Shown piece by piece: positions 1 to 9,690 of a DNA stretch of 64,000 nucleotides (position 1 is the stretch's first letter; each line of letters starts with the position of its first letter). The notes under the pieces were generated by a model. The model saw only the letters and a program-made list of their open reading frames with translations. It did not search any database and had not been told where the DNA came from. The DNA is from ZYF759 sp046297455 (GTDB lineage: Bacteria > Pseudomonadota > Alphaproteobacteria > Rhizobiales > Rhizobiaceae), in the NCBI GenBank assembly GCA_046297455.1, contig JBKBIT010000003.1, positions 62,001 to 126,000 on the forward strand. Direction: 5' to 3'. The translations under genes were made by a program, and so were the position numbers.

Positions 1-600
1 GCCGCCGGGGCCGTGGCCGCAGATGAAACCGACTTCGTCGCCGAGAGGCAGGAGCTTATCCTTGATCGAACTGATCAGCGTGTCGTGGTCGCCACCCGGC
101 AGGTCGGTGCGGCCGATGGATCCGGAAAACAGGACGTCGCCGACATGGGCGAAACCGGCCTGGCGATTGAAATAGACGACGTGGCCGGGTGCGTGGCCCG
201 GGCAGTGCAGGACCTCGAATTCGTGGCCTGCGAACGAAACCTTTTCACCCTCGGCGAGAAATCGGTCGGGCGTGACGTTGCGCACCGCGCCCTGCAGGCC
301 AAACATGGCAGCCTGCGTTTCAAGGTTGAGCAGCATCTCACGGTCACCCTCATGCGGCCCGATTATGTCGATGCCGAGCGCATCCTTGAGGTCCATTGCG
401 CCACCGGCATGGTCGATATGGCCGTGCGTGAGCCAGATGGCGCCGATCTTCAGTCCATTCTCGCGGACTGCACTCAATATGTTTTCGACGTCGCCGCCTG
501 GATCGACGACCACGCCCTCCATCGTCTCGTCGTCGAACAGGATCGTGCAGTTCTGCTGGAACGGCGTGACGGGAATGATGCCCGCTTTCAACTGGCCCAT
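1..600 (-). CDS. MBL-fold metallo-hydrolase (glyoxalase II-like), 3' end outside window
   Basis: The reading frame opens at an ATG ending at 600, behind an AAGGAG ribosome site, and runs off the left edge after 200 codons, so only the last residues are missing. It begins MGQLKAGIIPVTPFQQNC and carries the metal-binding signature THGHIDHAGG (about residues 64-73), the later HCPGHAPGHV, the GD of HVGDVLFSGSIGRTDLPGG and a terminal CGHGPG. These are the zinc or iron ligands of the metallo-beta-lactamase fold. The short length and the order of motifs fit the small YcbL/GloB-like hydrolases, which act on thioesters such as S-lactoylglutathione, but the substrate cannot be read from sequence. It is divergent from the MAPEG gene. 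Confidence 0.88.
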   Translation of the reverse strand, partial: MGQLKAGIIPVTPFQQNCTILFDDETMEGVVVDPGGDVENILSAVRENGLKIGAIWLTHGHIDHAGGAMDLKDALGIDIIGPHEGDREMLLNLETQAAMFGLQGAVRNVTPDRFLAEGEKVSFAGHEFEVLHCPGHAPGHVVYFNRQAGFAHVGDVLFSGSIGRTDLPGGDHDTLISSIKDKLLPLGDEVGFICGHGPGG

Positions 601-681
601 CGGGTTCTCCTTGCTGCTCGCGGCCAGACATAGAGCTTCGGTCGTCTATGTGCCACCCTTGGTCCAACCAAGGAGGACGCG

Positions 682-1251
682 ATGACCGACAAGGACTACA
701 AGCGCCCGCCCGAGGAAATCGACATGGCGGCGGAGGAATGGGCCATCAGGCGCGACACGAGCATTGGCTTCGTGGTGACGGTTGCCGCTTTTTTCGGCGC
801 CCATCGCTGGTTGCCGGCAATCATGGATCTGCCGGTGGAGGCCGCCGACAGGTTGGGCTTTGCCGCACTCACATGGGCGGTGCCGTGCGTGGTGTTGTTG
901 GGCGCGGTCCTGCTGGTGTCGACCGGCAGGCGCTTTTCGGCTGCCGACATTGGCGGGCAAGCAGCAGGACCACCCAGCGACAGCCTGGCAATCAAGTCCG
1001 CATTTCTGCAGAACACGCTTGAGCAGACCGTTCTGGCGGGCGGCTTCTATTTTGCACTTGCAGCCGTTTCCAGTGGTGCCTGGCTGGCATTGCTGCCCGC
1101 TTCCGCAACGCTCTTTGTTGCGGGGCGGGTGCTCTTCTATGTCGGCTATGAACGCGGCGCCAAGGGGCGCTCGCTCGGCATGAGCCTCACCATGCTGCCG
1201 GCCTTGGCCGGCTATTTGGTGGTGGCTTGGCTGTTTATGTTCGGAGCCTGA
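682..1251 (+). CDS. MAPEG-family membrane protein
   Basis: A protein of 189 residues with four likely membrane segments (about 25-45, 65-85, 120-150 and 165-188). The C-terminal half contains FLQNTLEQTVLAGG and LFYVGYERGAKGRSLGMSL, which match the core of the MAPEG family (membrane-associated proteins in eicosanoid and glutathione metabolism). The acidic N-terminus of about 20 residues is cytosolic in prediction. Bacterial members are mostly uncharacterised; glutathione transferase or peroxidase activity is possible but not shown by the sequence. A GGAGG-type site precedes the ATG. The gene converges on ilvE with a gap of only four bases, leaving no room for a conventional terminator. Confidence 0.8.
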   Translation: MTDKDYKRPPEEIDMAAEEWAIRRDTSIGFVVTVAAFFGAHRWLPAIMDLPVEAADRLGFAALTWAVPCVVLLGAVLLVSTGRRFSAADIGGQAAGPPSDSLAIKSAFLQNTLEQTVLAGGFYFALAAVSSGAWLALLPASATLFVAGRVLFYVGYERGAKGRSLGMSLTMLPALAGYLVVAWLFMFGA

Positions 1252-1255
1252 AGCC

Positions 1256-2143
1256 CTATTCGGCAGCGGCGCGCTTGGGCTGCACCTCGGCCGAATAGTC
1301 GTTCATCAGCGTGGTGGTGATCTCGCCAACCTGGAAGCGGTAGGGACCGATCTCCGAAACCGGAGTCACTTCGGCCGCGGTTCCGGTCAGGAAACACTGC
1401 TCGAAGCCTTCAAGCTCCTCGGGCAGGATGGTGCGCTCGATCACCTCGATGCCGCGGCGCTTGGCAAGGTCGATGGCAGTGCGGCGCGTGATGCCGTTCA
1501 GGAAACAATCGGGCGTGGGCGTGTGCAACTTGCCGTCCTGGACGAAGAAGATGTTGGCGCCGGTTGCTTCGGCGACATGGCCGCGCCAGTCGAACATCAG
1601 CGCGTCGGCATAACCTTTGGCCTCGGCGGCGTGCTTGGACATGGTGCAGATCATGTAGAGGCCGGCCGCCTTCGACTTGGATGGCGCAGTACGCGGGTCG
1701 GGACGGCGCCATTCGGCGATGTCCAGTCGGATACCCTTCAGACGCTGGGCCGGATCGAAATAGCTCGGCCACTGCCAGATGGCGATGGCAAGATTGATGC
1801 GGTTTGCCTGAGCCGAGACACCCATCATCTCGCTGCCGCGCCAGGCGATCAGACGGACATAGGCATCGGTGAAACCCTGCTTGGCCAGAAGCTGGTTGCA
1901 GGCATTGTCGATTTCCTCGACCGTCCAGGGTATGGTGAACCCGAGGATCCGTGCGGATTGGTGCAGGCGTTCGGTATGTTCGGTCAGCTTGAAAATCTCG
2001 CCGCCATATGCCCGTTCTCCCTCGAACACCGCGCTGGCATAATGAAGCCCATGGGTCAGGACGTGGACCTTGGCCTCCGACCATTTGACGAATTCGCCAT
2101 TCATCCAGATATGACCGTCGAGCTGGTCGAAGGGGACTGACAT
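1256..2143 (-). CDS. ilvE: Branched-chain-amino-acid aminotransferase
   Basis: A 295-residue class IV PLP aminotransferase that interconverts leucine, isoleucine and valine with their 2-oxo acids. It starts MSVPFDQLDGHIWMNGEFV. The start is fixed by GGGAGGT eight bases upstream, although the frame is open 28 codons further. Family landmarks are HVLTHGLHYASAVFEGERAY near the N-terminus, SKAAGLYMICTMSKHAAEAKG in the region of the PLP lysine, EATGANIFFV and the FLTGTAAEVTPV motif that binds the cofactor phosphate. The length is standard for bacterial IlvE. The gene is divergent from the MarR regulator, with a 171-bp region before that gene's operator, so it may be co-regulated. Confidence 0.95.
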   Translation of the reverse strand: MSVPFDQLDGHIWMNGEFVKWSEAKVHVLTHGLHYASAVFEGERAYGGEIFKLTEHTERLHQSARILGFTIPWTVEEIDNACNQLLAKQGFTDAYVRLIAWRGSEMMGVSAQANRINLAIAIWQWPSYFDPAQRLKGIRLDIAEWRRPDPRTAPSKSKAAGLYMICTMSKHAAEAKGYADALMFDWRGHVAEATGANIFFVQDGKLHTPTPDCFLNGITRRTAIDLAKRRGIEVIERTILPEELEGFEQCFLTGTAAEVTPVSEIGPYRFQVGEITTTLMNDYSAEVQPKRAAAE

Positions 2144-2290
2144 GGAAATACCTCCCGAGGGCAAACGCCCCATCAATATCGTTCCGGCGGTCGAGCGCCG
2201 ATGTGAGGATGCCTTTTCGTGCCCCAAAAGACCGGAAGTTCCGCAAATGCGTCCCCAGCGCGACTTTTCGTTCGCTATCGGCCCCAGAGC

Positions 2291-2319
2291 TTGTCAAAAA
2301 TTACCATCGGGACTAATTT
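2291..2319 (+). promoter_or_regulatory. Predicted sigma70-type promoter of the MarR gene
   Basis: TTGTCA at 2291-2296 and TAATTT at 2314-2319 are separated by exactly 17 bases and point toward the MarR gene. The -10 element overlaps the left arm of the inverted repeat at 2315-2343, which places the expected transcription start inside the repeat. The call rests on consensus match and position only. Confidence 0.55.
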
Positions 2320-2343
2320 ATGTCAACAAGGCTGACATAAATT
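2315..2343. promoter_or_regulatory. Perfect 11-bp inverted repeat, probable MarR operator
   Basis: AATTTATGTCA (2315-2325) and TGACATAAATT (2333-2343) are exact reverse complements around a 7-base spacer. The dyad is AT-rich in a GC-rich genome, sits immediately before the MarR-family gene and covers its predicted -10 and start region. MarR dimers typically bind such dyads and repress their own promoter, so this is most simply an autoregulatory operator. It could also influence the divergent ilvE. Which protein binds it is inferred. Confidence 0.75.
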
Positions 2344-2359
2344 TGCTGGGGTGTCGGGC

Positions 2360-2893
2360 ATGACGCTGATCGGAACGGCAGAATCGGCCGTCGGACCCAC
2401 TTCGCTGGAGGACGGTGGGTCGGCAGGTGACATCGATTTCAAGATCATAGAGCTGCTGTTCTTTGCTTATCGGGACTTCACGTCTGACCCTGATCAGATC
2501 CTTGCGGATTATGGCTTCGGGCGTGCCCATCATCGCATCCTCCACTTCGTCAACCGGCGCCCCGGAATGACGGTCGCCGAGTTGCTGGAAGTCCTCAAGA
2601 TCACCAAGCAGAGCCTGGCCCGGGTTCTCAAGCAGTTGATCGACGCCGGACATATCGTGCAGCGGCAAGGCTCGCGGGACCGTCGCCAACGCAGGCTCTA
2701 TCCGACCGAGGACGGACGTGCACTGGCGTTGGCGTTGGCCGCGCCACAGTCCCGCCGCATCGCCCGCGCATTGGAAGACGCCGCGCCCGCCGAACGGGAT
2801 GCGGTGGAGCGCTTTCTCAAGCAGATGGTCGATCCCGACTTGCGCGAGCAGATTGAACGGGCTTCTGGATCGGGCAATGATGGACGGAAATAA
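2360..2893 (+). CDS. petP: MarR-family transcriptional regulator (PetP-like)
   Basis: A 177-residue MarR-type winged-helix regulator (180 if the in-frame GTG at 2351 is used; neither start has a strong ribosome site). The fold is visible as a helical lead-in, then MTVAELLEVLKITKQSLARV, which is the recognition helix-turn-helix, followed by the basic wing RQGSRDRRQRRLYPTEDGRAL. It lies 65 bp upstream of an OmpR-type response regulator. That MarR plus OmpR pairing resembles petP-petR of Rhodobacter capsulatus and of annotated rhizobial genomes; the symbol is given on this context and size. A perfect dyad over its own promoter suggests negative autoregulation. The effector ligand is unknown. Confidence 0.8.
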   Translation: MTLIGTAESAVGPTSLEDGGSAGDIDFKIIELLFFAYRDFTSDPDQILADYGFGRAHHRILHFVNRRPGMTVAELLEVLKITKQSLARVLKQLIDAGHIVQRQGSRDRRQRRLYPTEDGRALALALAAPQSRRIARALEDAAPAERDAVERFLKQMVDPDLREQIERASGSGNDGRK

Positions 2894-2958
2894 CTGGTGC
2901 ACCGGTTGCCGCGCGTCGGTTCAGCCGGGCGGGAGGGCCAGCAGCGAAGGAATGCAAG

Positions 2959-3660
2959 ATGGCTGAAACGGTAAGGCCGGACGACGACGCGCCGCATCTC
3001 CTTGTGGTGGATGACGACACCCGCATCAGAAGCCTTTTGAAGCGGTATCTGGCCGAAAACGGTTTTCGTGTGTCGATCGCGGCGAATGCCTCAGAGGCCA
3101 GGGCGAAACTGCGGGGACTGGATTTCGATCTCATTGTCCTCGACATCATGATGCCGGGCGAAACTGGTGTCGAGCTCACCCAGTCGCTTCGCCAGGAACG
3201 CGACGTGCCGATCCTGATGTTGACGGCGTTGACGGAAACCGACAACCGCATCCAGGGGTTGGAGGCGGGCGCCGACGATTACCTGCCAAAACCCTTCGAC
3301 CCGCGCGAGCTGATCCTGCGGATCAACAACATCCTGCGTCGCGGCAATGCGCATCAGCAGCCCAAGCTGGAGCAGGTCGTGTTCGGGCCCTATTCCTTCC
3401 AGATCGCACGCCGCGAACTGAAAAAGGGTGGCGAGTCGCTCAAGCTCACCGACAGGGAACAGGAAATCCTGTGCATCTTCGCACAGCGTGTCGGCGAAAC
3501 GATCCCTCGCCACGAACTTGTCGGCGAGGACGCCAACGTGGGCGAACGCACGATAGACGTGCAGATCAACCGGCTAAGGCGCAAGATCGAAAAGGACCCC
3601 GCCAACCCGACCTGGCTTCAGACCGTTCGTGGCATTGGCTACCGTCTGAGCGTGGAGTGA
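2959..3660 (+). CDS. petR: OmpR-family response regulator (PetR-like)
   Basis: A 233-residue two-component regulator. The receiver domain (about residues 13-130) has the acidic pair at D18-D19, the phospho-acceptor D62 in VLDIMMPG, the TA switch region in MLTALTE and the conserved lysine in YLPKPFDP. A winged-helix effector domain (about 140-230) contains LTDREQEILCIFAQ and ends TVRGIGYRLSVE, typical of OmpR/PhoB. Such proteins bind direct repeats as dimers after phosphorylation. It probably shares a transcript with the MarR gene. No kinase is adjacent; the nearest candidate is the EnvZ-like kinase 10 kb downstream. PetR is the closest named relative by size and neighbour. Confidence 0.9.
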   Translation: MAETVRPDDDAPHLLVVDDDTRIRSLLKRYLAENGFRVSIAANASEARAKLRGLDFDLIVLDIMMPGETGVELTQSLRQERDVPILMLTALTETDNRIQGLEAGADDYLPKPFDPRELILRINNILRRGNAHQQPKLEQVVFGPYSFQIARRELKKGGESLKLTDREQEILCIFAQRVGETIPRHELVGEDANVGERTIDVQINRLRRKIEKDPANPTWLQTVRGIGYRLSVE

Positions 3661-3664
3661 AGGC

Positions 3665-3697
3665 GACCTGGCTGGCGCTATGAGAGCCCGCCAGGTC
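3665..3697. terminator. Possible bidirectional hairpin between convergent genes
   Basis: GACCTGGC (3665-3672) is the exact reverse complement of GCCAGGTC (3690-3697), with a 17-base loop that can also pair internally. It sits between the stop codons of the response regulator and the convergent SH3 gene. The following TTGTTG is only weakly T-rich, so termination efficiency is uncertain. Confidence 0.4.
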
Positions 3698-3708
3698 TTG
3701 TTGCCAGA

Positions 3709-4236
3709 TCAGTATGGACGGATTTGCAATTCACCGCGCCGCTGACGCCTCGGTTCCGGCTGTGGCTCGACCATTGGCTCGTCCGCGTAGGGACGCAGAT
3801 CGTCGAGCCATGGCGGACGTCCAGGATTGCGGCGCTCCCAGCGTTCCCGTTCACGGTAGAACCGCCGATCGCGGTAGTGGCGATCCCAGTATCGGTCGAA
3901 GTGGAACGTGATGATCGGCGGGCGCATCCGATGCATCGCGTCCGAGCCGACATAGCGGCGGCCACGATCGTAGAAGGCCAAATAGTTGGAGTTGATCCAG
4001 CCTCGCAGGCCGTCATAGTCGACGTCGCACCAGGACCTGTAGTCCAGGCAACCGTAAACATAGACGCGGTCTCCAGCGCGGGCCACATCGACAACCGGGT
4101 AGCCGGTGTGCGGGCCTGCGCGCACATTGACGTTGTGGGTGGCGATGGCCATCGAGGCAGCCATTGCGATGCTGGGCAGGGTGAGGGCTCCGAGGAGACC
4201 CGCTACCGTGAAGGTGACGACGTTTCTGGTCGACAT
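3709..4236 (-). CDS. Secreted SH3b-domain protein with Arg/Tyr/Trp-rich tail
   Basis: A 175-residue protein starting MSTRNVVTFTVAGLLGALTL, with a cleavable signal peptide ending near AMAAS. A bacterial SH3 (SH3b/SH3_3) domain follows at about residues 30-90: NVNVRAGPHTGYPVVDVARAGD, then YVYGCLDYRSWCDVDYDGLRGW, with a cysteine pair that could form a disulfide. The rest is rich in arginine, tyrosine, tryptophan and proline (for example RYWDRHYRDRRFYRERERW) with no recognisable fold. SH3b domains commonly bind peptidoglycan or protein partners in the periplasm. The start was chosen at the signal peptide because the longer open frame upstream reads through the divergent antiporter operon. The family is frequent in rhizobia and has no assigned role. 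Confidence 0.8.
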   Translation of the reverse strand: MSTRNVVTFTVAGLLGALTLPSIAMAASMAIATHNVNVRAGPHTGYPVVDVARAGDRVYVYGCLDYRSWCDVDYDGLRGWINSNYLAFYDRGRRYVGSDAMHRMRPPIITFHFDRYWDRHYRDRRFYRERERWERRNPGRPPWLDDLRPYADEPMVEPQPEPRRQRRGELQIRPY

Positions 4237-4434
4237 TGTCGTGCTCTCTTGCTCCTGTCGTCCGCGCAACGGGACGAATATGCCGTTTCTACAGCCGCCG
4301 CGATGAACCGGCGATGAACCACATGATTCTTGGGAACCGGATCGCATCGAAAGCATTACGGGTTCACAGCAAAAATCGGGTGTGCAACAGTTCTCCACAT
4401 GGCGACGGGCTTCATCATCCTGAAAAGGTTCGTG

Positions 4435-4878
4435 ATGTTTCTCGCCCTGTGGCTGGTGCTCAGCGGCGGGGCGATCAGCGGTTTGCCGTTTGGGATCGTC
4501 ACCGCGGCCATCGCGGCCTGGACAAGCCTCAGGTTGTTGCCCGCCGATGGGCGGCGGATAAGATTGCACTCGGCCGTCTTGATGCTGCCAGGGTTTCTGT
4601 GGCGGTCGATCCGCGGCGGCGTCGATGTCGCCTGGCGGGCTTTCCATCCCAAACTGCCTGTCGCGCCGGGCTGGCTGTTGTGGCGCACGCGCCTGCCCGA
4701 GGGCGGGCCGCGGGTGATGCTCGGCAGCGAACTCAGCCTCCTGCCCGGCACGCTCGTCGCCGGCAGCCGCGGCGACGTGCTCTATGTCCACTGTCTCGAC
4801 ACCACCAAGGATGTCGCTGGCGAAATCGCGGCCGAAGAGGCGCGCATCGCCAGCATGATCGAAGGCCAGCCGTCATGA
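4435..4878 (+). CDS. mnhE: Mrp/Mnh-type cation antiporter subunit E
   Basis: A 147-residue MrpE-like membrane protein and the first gene of an eight-gene operon. The ATG at 4435 is preferred because AAAAGG lies seven bases before it; an ATG at 4399 would add 12 residues but has no ribosome site. Two N-terminal membrane segments (MFLALWLVLSGG and following) precede LRLLPADGRR, then SIRGGVDVAWRAFHPKLPVAPG and GTLVAGSRGDVLYVHCLD, the soluble signature of the family. MrpE is a structural subunit needed for assembly of the complex. The stop overlaps the next start (ATGA). Confidence 0.85.
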   Translation: MFLALWLVLSGGAISGLPFGIVTAAIAAWTSLRLLPADGRRIRLHSAVLMLPGFLWRSIRGGVDVAWRAFHPKLPVAPGWLLWRTRLPEGGPRVMLGSELSLLPGTLVAGSRGDVLYVHCLDTTKDVAGEIAAEEARIASMIEGQPS

Positions 4879-5162
4879 CCGCGTTTCTGCTTCTGGCGGC
4901 ACTGTTCCTGCTGGCAACTATCGCGCTCGGCTTCCTGCGCGTGCATCGCGGCCCCAGCCGCGCCGATCGTATCGCCAGCGCCCAGCTGGTGGGGACCGGC
5001 GGCGTGGCGGTCACGCTCCTTCTGTCGGCTGCCTCCGGCAACGGCGCGATCATCGATGTCGGGCTTGTGCTTGCCCTGCTCGCCGCCTTTGCCGCTGTTG
5101 CCTTTGTCAAATCGACCTCAGCCGATGGGTCTGGCGATCCCGAGGAGGGCGAAGGGTCATGA
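4875..5162 (+). CDS. mnhF: Mrp/Mnh-type cation antiporter subunit F
   Basis: A 95-residue protein with three membrane helices. It contains the family motif RVHRGPSRADRIASAQLVGT (about residues 22-41), followed by the IIDVGLVLALLAAFAAVAFVK helix. MrpF is a small subunit homologous to MbhB of membrane-bound hydrogenase. The length is normal. The acidic C-terminal tail (DGSGDPEEGEGS) is a little longer than usual. Its start overlaps the mnhE stop and its stop overlaps the mnhG start by four bases, indicating translational coupling. Confidence 0.88.
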   Translation: MTAFLLLAALFLLATIALGFLRVHRGPSRADRIASAQLVGTGGVAVTLLLSAASGNGAIIDVGLVLALLAAFAAVAFVKSTSADGSGDPEEGEGS

Positions 5163-5470
5163 GCATCGCCGACATCCTGACCGTGCTGCTCGTCAGCCTC
5201 GGTCTGGTATTCTTCCTTGCCGGATCGGTGGGCCTGTTGCGCTTTCCGGATTTTCACAGCCGGCTGCATGCGCTGACCAAGGCCGACAATCTAGGCCTCG
5301 GCCTCATCGCTCTCGGCGTCGCCTTCCAGGTCGCCGAGCCATTCGGCATCGTCAAGCTGGTGCTGGTGTGGTTCCTGGCCGTGCTTGCGGCCGCTTCCGT
5401 CGCGCAGTTGATCGCGCGCTCGGCGCTCGACCGGCTGCCGGATGGCAAAGAGGCGGAAAAACGCGGATGA
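5159..5470 (+). CDS. mnhG: Mrp/Mnh-type cation antiporter subunit G
   Basis: A 103-residue three-helix protein with the MrpG signature AGSVGLLRFPDFHSRLHALTK (about residues 21-41) and DNLGLGLIALGVAFQ. MrpG (MbhC in hydrogenases) packs with subunits E and F at the end of the membrane arm. The length is typical. It is linked by ATGA overlaps on both sides. The last 15 residues (DRLPDGKEAEKRG) are charged and probably cytosolic. Confidence 0.9.
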   Translation: MSIADILTVLLVSLGLVFFLAGSVGLLRFPDFHSRLHALTKADNLGLGLIALGVAFQVAEPFGIVKLVLVWFLAVLAAASVAQLIARSALDRLPDGKEAEKRG

Positions 5471-6405
5471 GCGCTGCTTTCCTTCTCGATGCCGGCCTAT
5501 GCCTGTTGATCCTGACGGCGGCGCTGCTGGCGATGACCGGCCGCGACCTGTTCGGCGCCATCGCCTTCTTCATCGTCTACGGGATCATGATCGCGCTGGC
5601 GTGGGTGCGGCTGGAGGCCGTCGACGTGGCGCTGGCGGAGGCAGCCATCGGTGCCGGCCTGACCGGCGTGCTTCTGATCGGCGCGTGGGCGATGCTCAAC
5701 CGGCTTGGGGTGCCCGAGGATCACAAGCCCGCAGCGGGCTGGCTGCGGCTGGTGGCTGGGTCGGCATCGGGTGCCATCACCATCATCCTCGTCGCCGCCG
5801 TCATGGCCTTGCCCGAGGGGCGCGAAGGCCTTGCGCCGATGGTGGCCGAAGAACTGGCCGATCACGGCGTGTCCAATCCGGTCACCGGTGTGCTTCTCGA
5901 TTTCCGCGCCTATGACACGTTGATGGAGAGCATCGTCCTCGTCGTAGCCCTCGTCGCGGTCTGGGCATTGACGCCGCCTGCCGTGTGGGGCGGGGTGCCC
6001 GGCCTGCGCCAGCATACGCGGCCTGATGGCGTTCTGGCCATGTTCGGACGGCTACTGCCGCCGATCGGTCTCGTCGTCGGCGTCTATCTGGTCTGGGCCG
6101 GCAGTTCGCAGCCCGGCGGTGCCTTCCAGGCCGGCACGGTGCTGGCAGCGGTCTGGCTGCTGGTGGTGATGGCCGGCATCCATGACGAGCCGCCCGTTTC
6201 GAGCAGGCTCCTGCGCGCGGCGCTGGTGGCAGGTCCGGCGCTGTTCCTGGCCATCGGCATTGCCGGCCTGGGCGTCGGCGCGCTGCTGGCCTATCCGGCA
6301 GAATATGCCTACGGGCTGATCCTCCTGATCGAGTTCACCCTGACCTTCTCGATCGCCGCGACGCTGGCATTGCTGGTTGCCGGCCGTGTGAGGCGCGCGC
6401 CATGA
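5467..6405 (+). CDS. mnhB: Fused MbhD-MbhE-MnhB antiporter subunit
   Basis: A 312-residue membrane protein that joins three domains found separately, or at the end of MrpA, in other systems. Residues about 1-80 are a DUF4040/MbhD domain (ALLAMTGRDLFGAIAFFIVYG and EAAIGAGLTGVLLIGAW). Residues about 137-168 hold the MbhE signature FRAYDTLMESIVLVVALVAV. Residues about 190-305 are MnhB (GLVVGVYLVWAGSSQPGGAF). The start at 5467 overlaps the mnhG stop; the frame is open far upstream but that part is out-of-frame reading of mnhF/mnhG. The fusion carries the C-terminal portion normally attached to MrpA, while no MrpA N-terminal part is encoded nearby. Confidence 0.87.
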   Translation: MSAAFLLDAGLCLLILTAALLAMTGRDLFGAIAFFIVYGIMIALAWVRLEAVDVALAEAAIGAGLTGVLLIGAWAMLNRLGVPEDHKPAAGWLRLVAGSASGAITIILVAAVMALPEGREGLAPMVAEELADHGVSNPVTGVLLDFRAYDTLMESIVLVVALVAVWALTPPAVWGGVPGLRQHTRPDGVLAMFGRLLPPIGLVVGVYLVWAGSSQPGGAFQAGTVLAAVWLLVVMAGIHDEPPVSSRLLRAALVAGPALFLAIGIAGLGVGALLAYPAEYAYGLILLIEFTLTFSIAATLALLVAGRVRRAP

Positions 6406-6737
6406 CCGGCATCATAGATTCGGCCACTCTCTTCGCGCTGACCGGCTGCGCGCTGATCGGCCTTGGGCTCTACGGCTTCATCGTGCATGCGCATCTCTTG
6501 CGCCGCATCCTCGCCTTCAACGTCATCGGCTCGGGCATCTTCCTGGTTTTCGGGGCGCTCGGCTATCTGGGAACCGGGCAGGGCACCGATCCCGTGCCGC
6601 AGGCGCTGATCATCACCGGCATCGTGGTGGCGCTGTCGCTGACGGCCTTCGCGATTGCGCTGGCGATCAAGCTTGCCGAGGAGGAGAAGACAGCCTTCCT
6701 GGACGATGCCACCCCCACCGAGGAACGGCCGGAATGA
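6402..6737 (+). CDS. mnhC: Mrp/Mnh-type cation antiporter subunit C
   Basis: A 111-residue, three-helix protein homologous to NuoK of complex I (MbhG in hydrogenases). The NuoK-like core is LIGLGLYGFIVHAHLLRRIL followed by GSGIFLVFGALGY, then DPVPQALIITGIVVALSLTA, in which PQALIITGIVV is the family hallmark. MrpC contributes to the ion pathway next to the D subunit. The length and motif order are normal. It overlaps the previous stop and the next start by four bases each. Confidence 0.92.
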   Translation: MTGIIDSATLFALTGCALIGLGLYGFIVHAHLLRRILAFNVIGSGIFLVFGALGYLGTGQGTDPVPQALIITGIVVALSLTAFAIALAIKLAEEEKTAFLDDATPTEERPE

Positions 6738-8217
6738 CAGACACGTTCTGGGAGAGTTTCCCCGCGATCGAACTGTCGATCGCGGTGCCGCTGGTGGCGC
6801 TTCTGGCGGCGATCCTGGTCGGCGGGCGCATCGCGCCGCGCCTGGTGCTGGCCGTGGCGCCCATCATGCTGGCGCTCGCCGGCATCTTGGTCTGGCAGGT
6901 GATGGCCAACGGCCCGATGCGCGTCGCGCTCGGCGGCTGGGAAGCCCCGCTCGGCATCGCCCTCTTTGCCGACGGTCTGTCCGGATCGTTCCTGATGCTG
7001 ACCGCCATCGTCATGTCGGCGGTCGGCCTGGTGGCGATACGGGGTTTTGGCGCACAGAATGGCGAAACGACCAGGAGCTACAGTTTCTGGGCGTTGTTCT
7101 TCGGGATGTGGGCTGCGCTGAACGGCGTCTTTCTCGGCGCCGATTTCTTCAATCTCTATGTCGCGATCGAGCTTCTGACCATCACGGCAGTGGGCATGGT
7201 GGCCTTTGGCGGCACCCGGGCGGCCATCCGCTATCTGCTCTTCGCGCTGGCGGGATCGCTCGCCTATCTCACCGGCGTGGTGCTGCTTTATGCGGAGGCC
7301 GGAACGCTCGACATGGCGCTGCTGGCCCGGAATGGCGGCGATGCAACTGTCCGGCTCATCGCCGGCGCGCTGATGACCGCGGGGCTGCTGGCGAAGACCG
7401 CGCTGTTTCCGCTGCATGCCTGGCTGCCGCCAGCACATGGTGGCGCACCGGCGCCGGCCAGCGCCATCCTGTCGGCTCTCGTGGTCAAGGCCTCCTTCAT
7501 CATCACCGTGCGGATCTGGTTCGATGTCATGCCGGATGCGGCCGGGCCCGGCTTCGTCTGGCTGATGGGGTTGCTGGGCGGTTCGGCCGTGATCTACGGC
7601 TCGCTGCTGGCCCTGCGGCAGCCACGGCTCAAGATGATCATCGCCTATTCCACCGTTGCCCAGCTCGGCTATCTGTTCCTCATCTTTCCGCTCTCGGGTG
7701 GAATTGCGGGCGACATGCCCTGGGCAGCAGGGGGCTGGTCAGGCGGGATGTTCCACGCACTGTCGCACGGTATCGCCAAGGCTGCCGCCTTCCTTGCCGT
7801 CGGGCTTATCATCGAGGCGCTCGGACATGATCGCCTGGACGGTATGAAGGGCATCGCGCGCTCCATGCCGGTCACGGTCTTCGCTTTCGGCCTGGCTGCC
7901 ATCTCGCTGATGGGGCTGCCGCCGAGCGGCGGCTTCATGGCGAAGTATCTGATGCTGACTGCGGCGCTGGCAGGCGGTCACGTTGTCCTGGCGCTGGTGA
8001 TGATGGCGGGCGGGCTGCTTGCCGCTGCCTATCTGTTCAGGCCTCTCAACCGAGCCTTTAGCGGGACCGAGGTGCCTGAGGTGGCTTGTGTCGCTTATTG
8101 GCGGCAATGGGTGCCGCTGGTTCTCGCCGTTCTTGCCATGATGCTCGGTGTGCTTTCCGCGATGCCGTACGAGTTTCTTCAGATTGGCCGGCCGGTCACT
8201 GCAGAGATCGGCATCGA

Positions 8218-8221
<4 letters not shown>
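6734..8221 (+). CDS. mnhD: Antiporter-type proton-conducting subunit D (NuoM/N family), first of three
   Basis: A 495-residue polytopic protein of the NuoL/M/N family with about 14 membrane helices. The conserved channel core is present: an acidic residue in FFNLYVAIELLTITAVGMV, the lysine region AKTALFPLHAWLPPAHGGAP, then ALVVKASFIITVR, and the later histidine-lysine helix MFHALSHGIAKAAAFLAVG. These residues form the proton half-channels in complex I and Mrp. Among the three large subunits it is the one directly after the NuoK-like gene, as MrpD is in canonical operons, hence the symbol. Both ends overlap neighbours by four bases. Confidence 0.9.
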
Positions 8222-9686
<1,465 letters not shown>

Positions 9687-9690
<4 letters not shown>

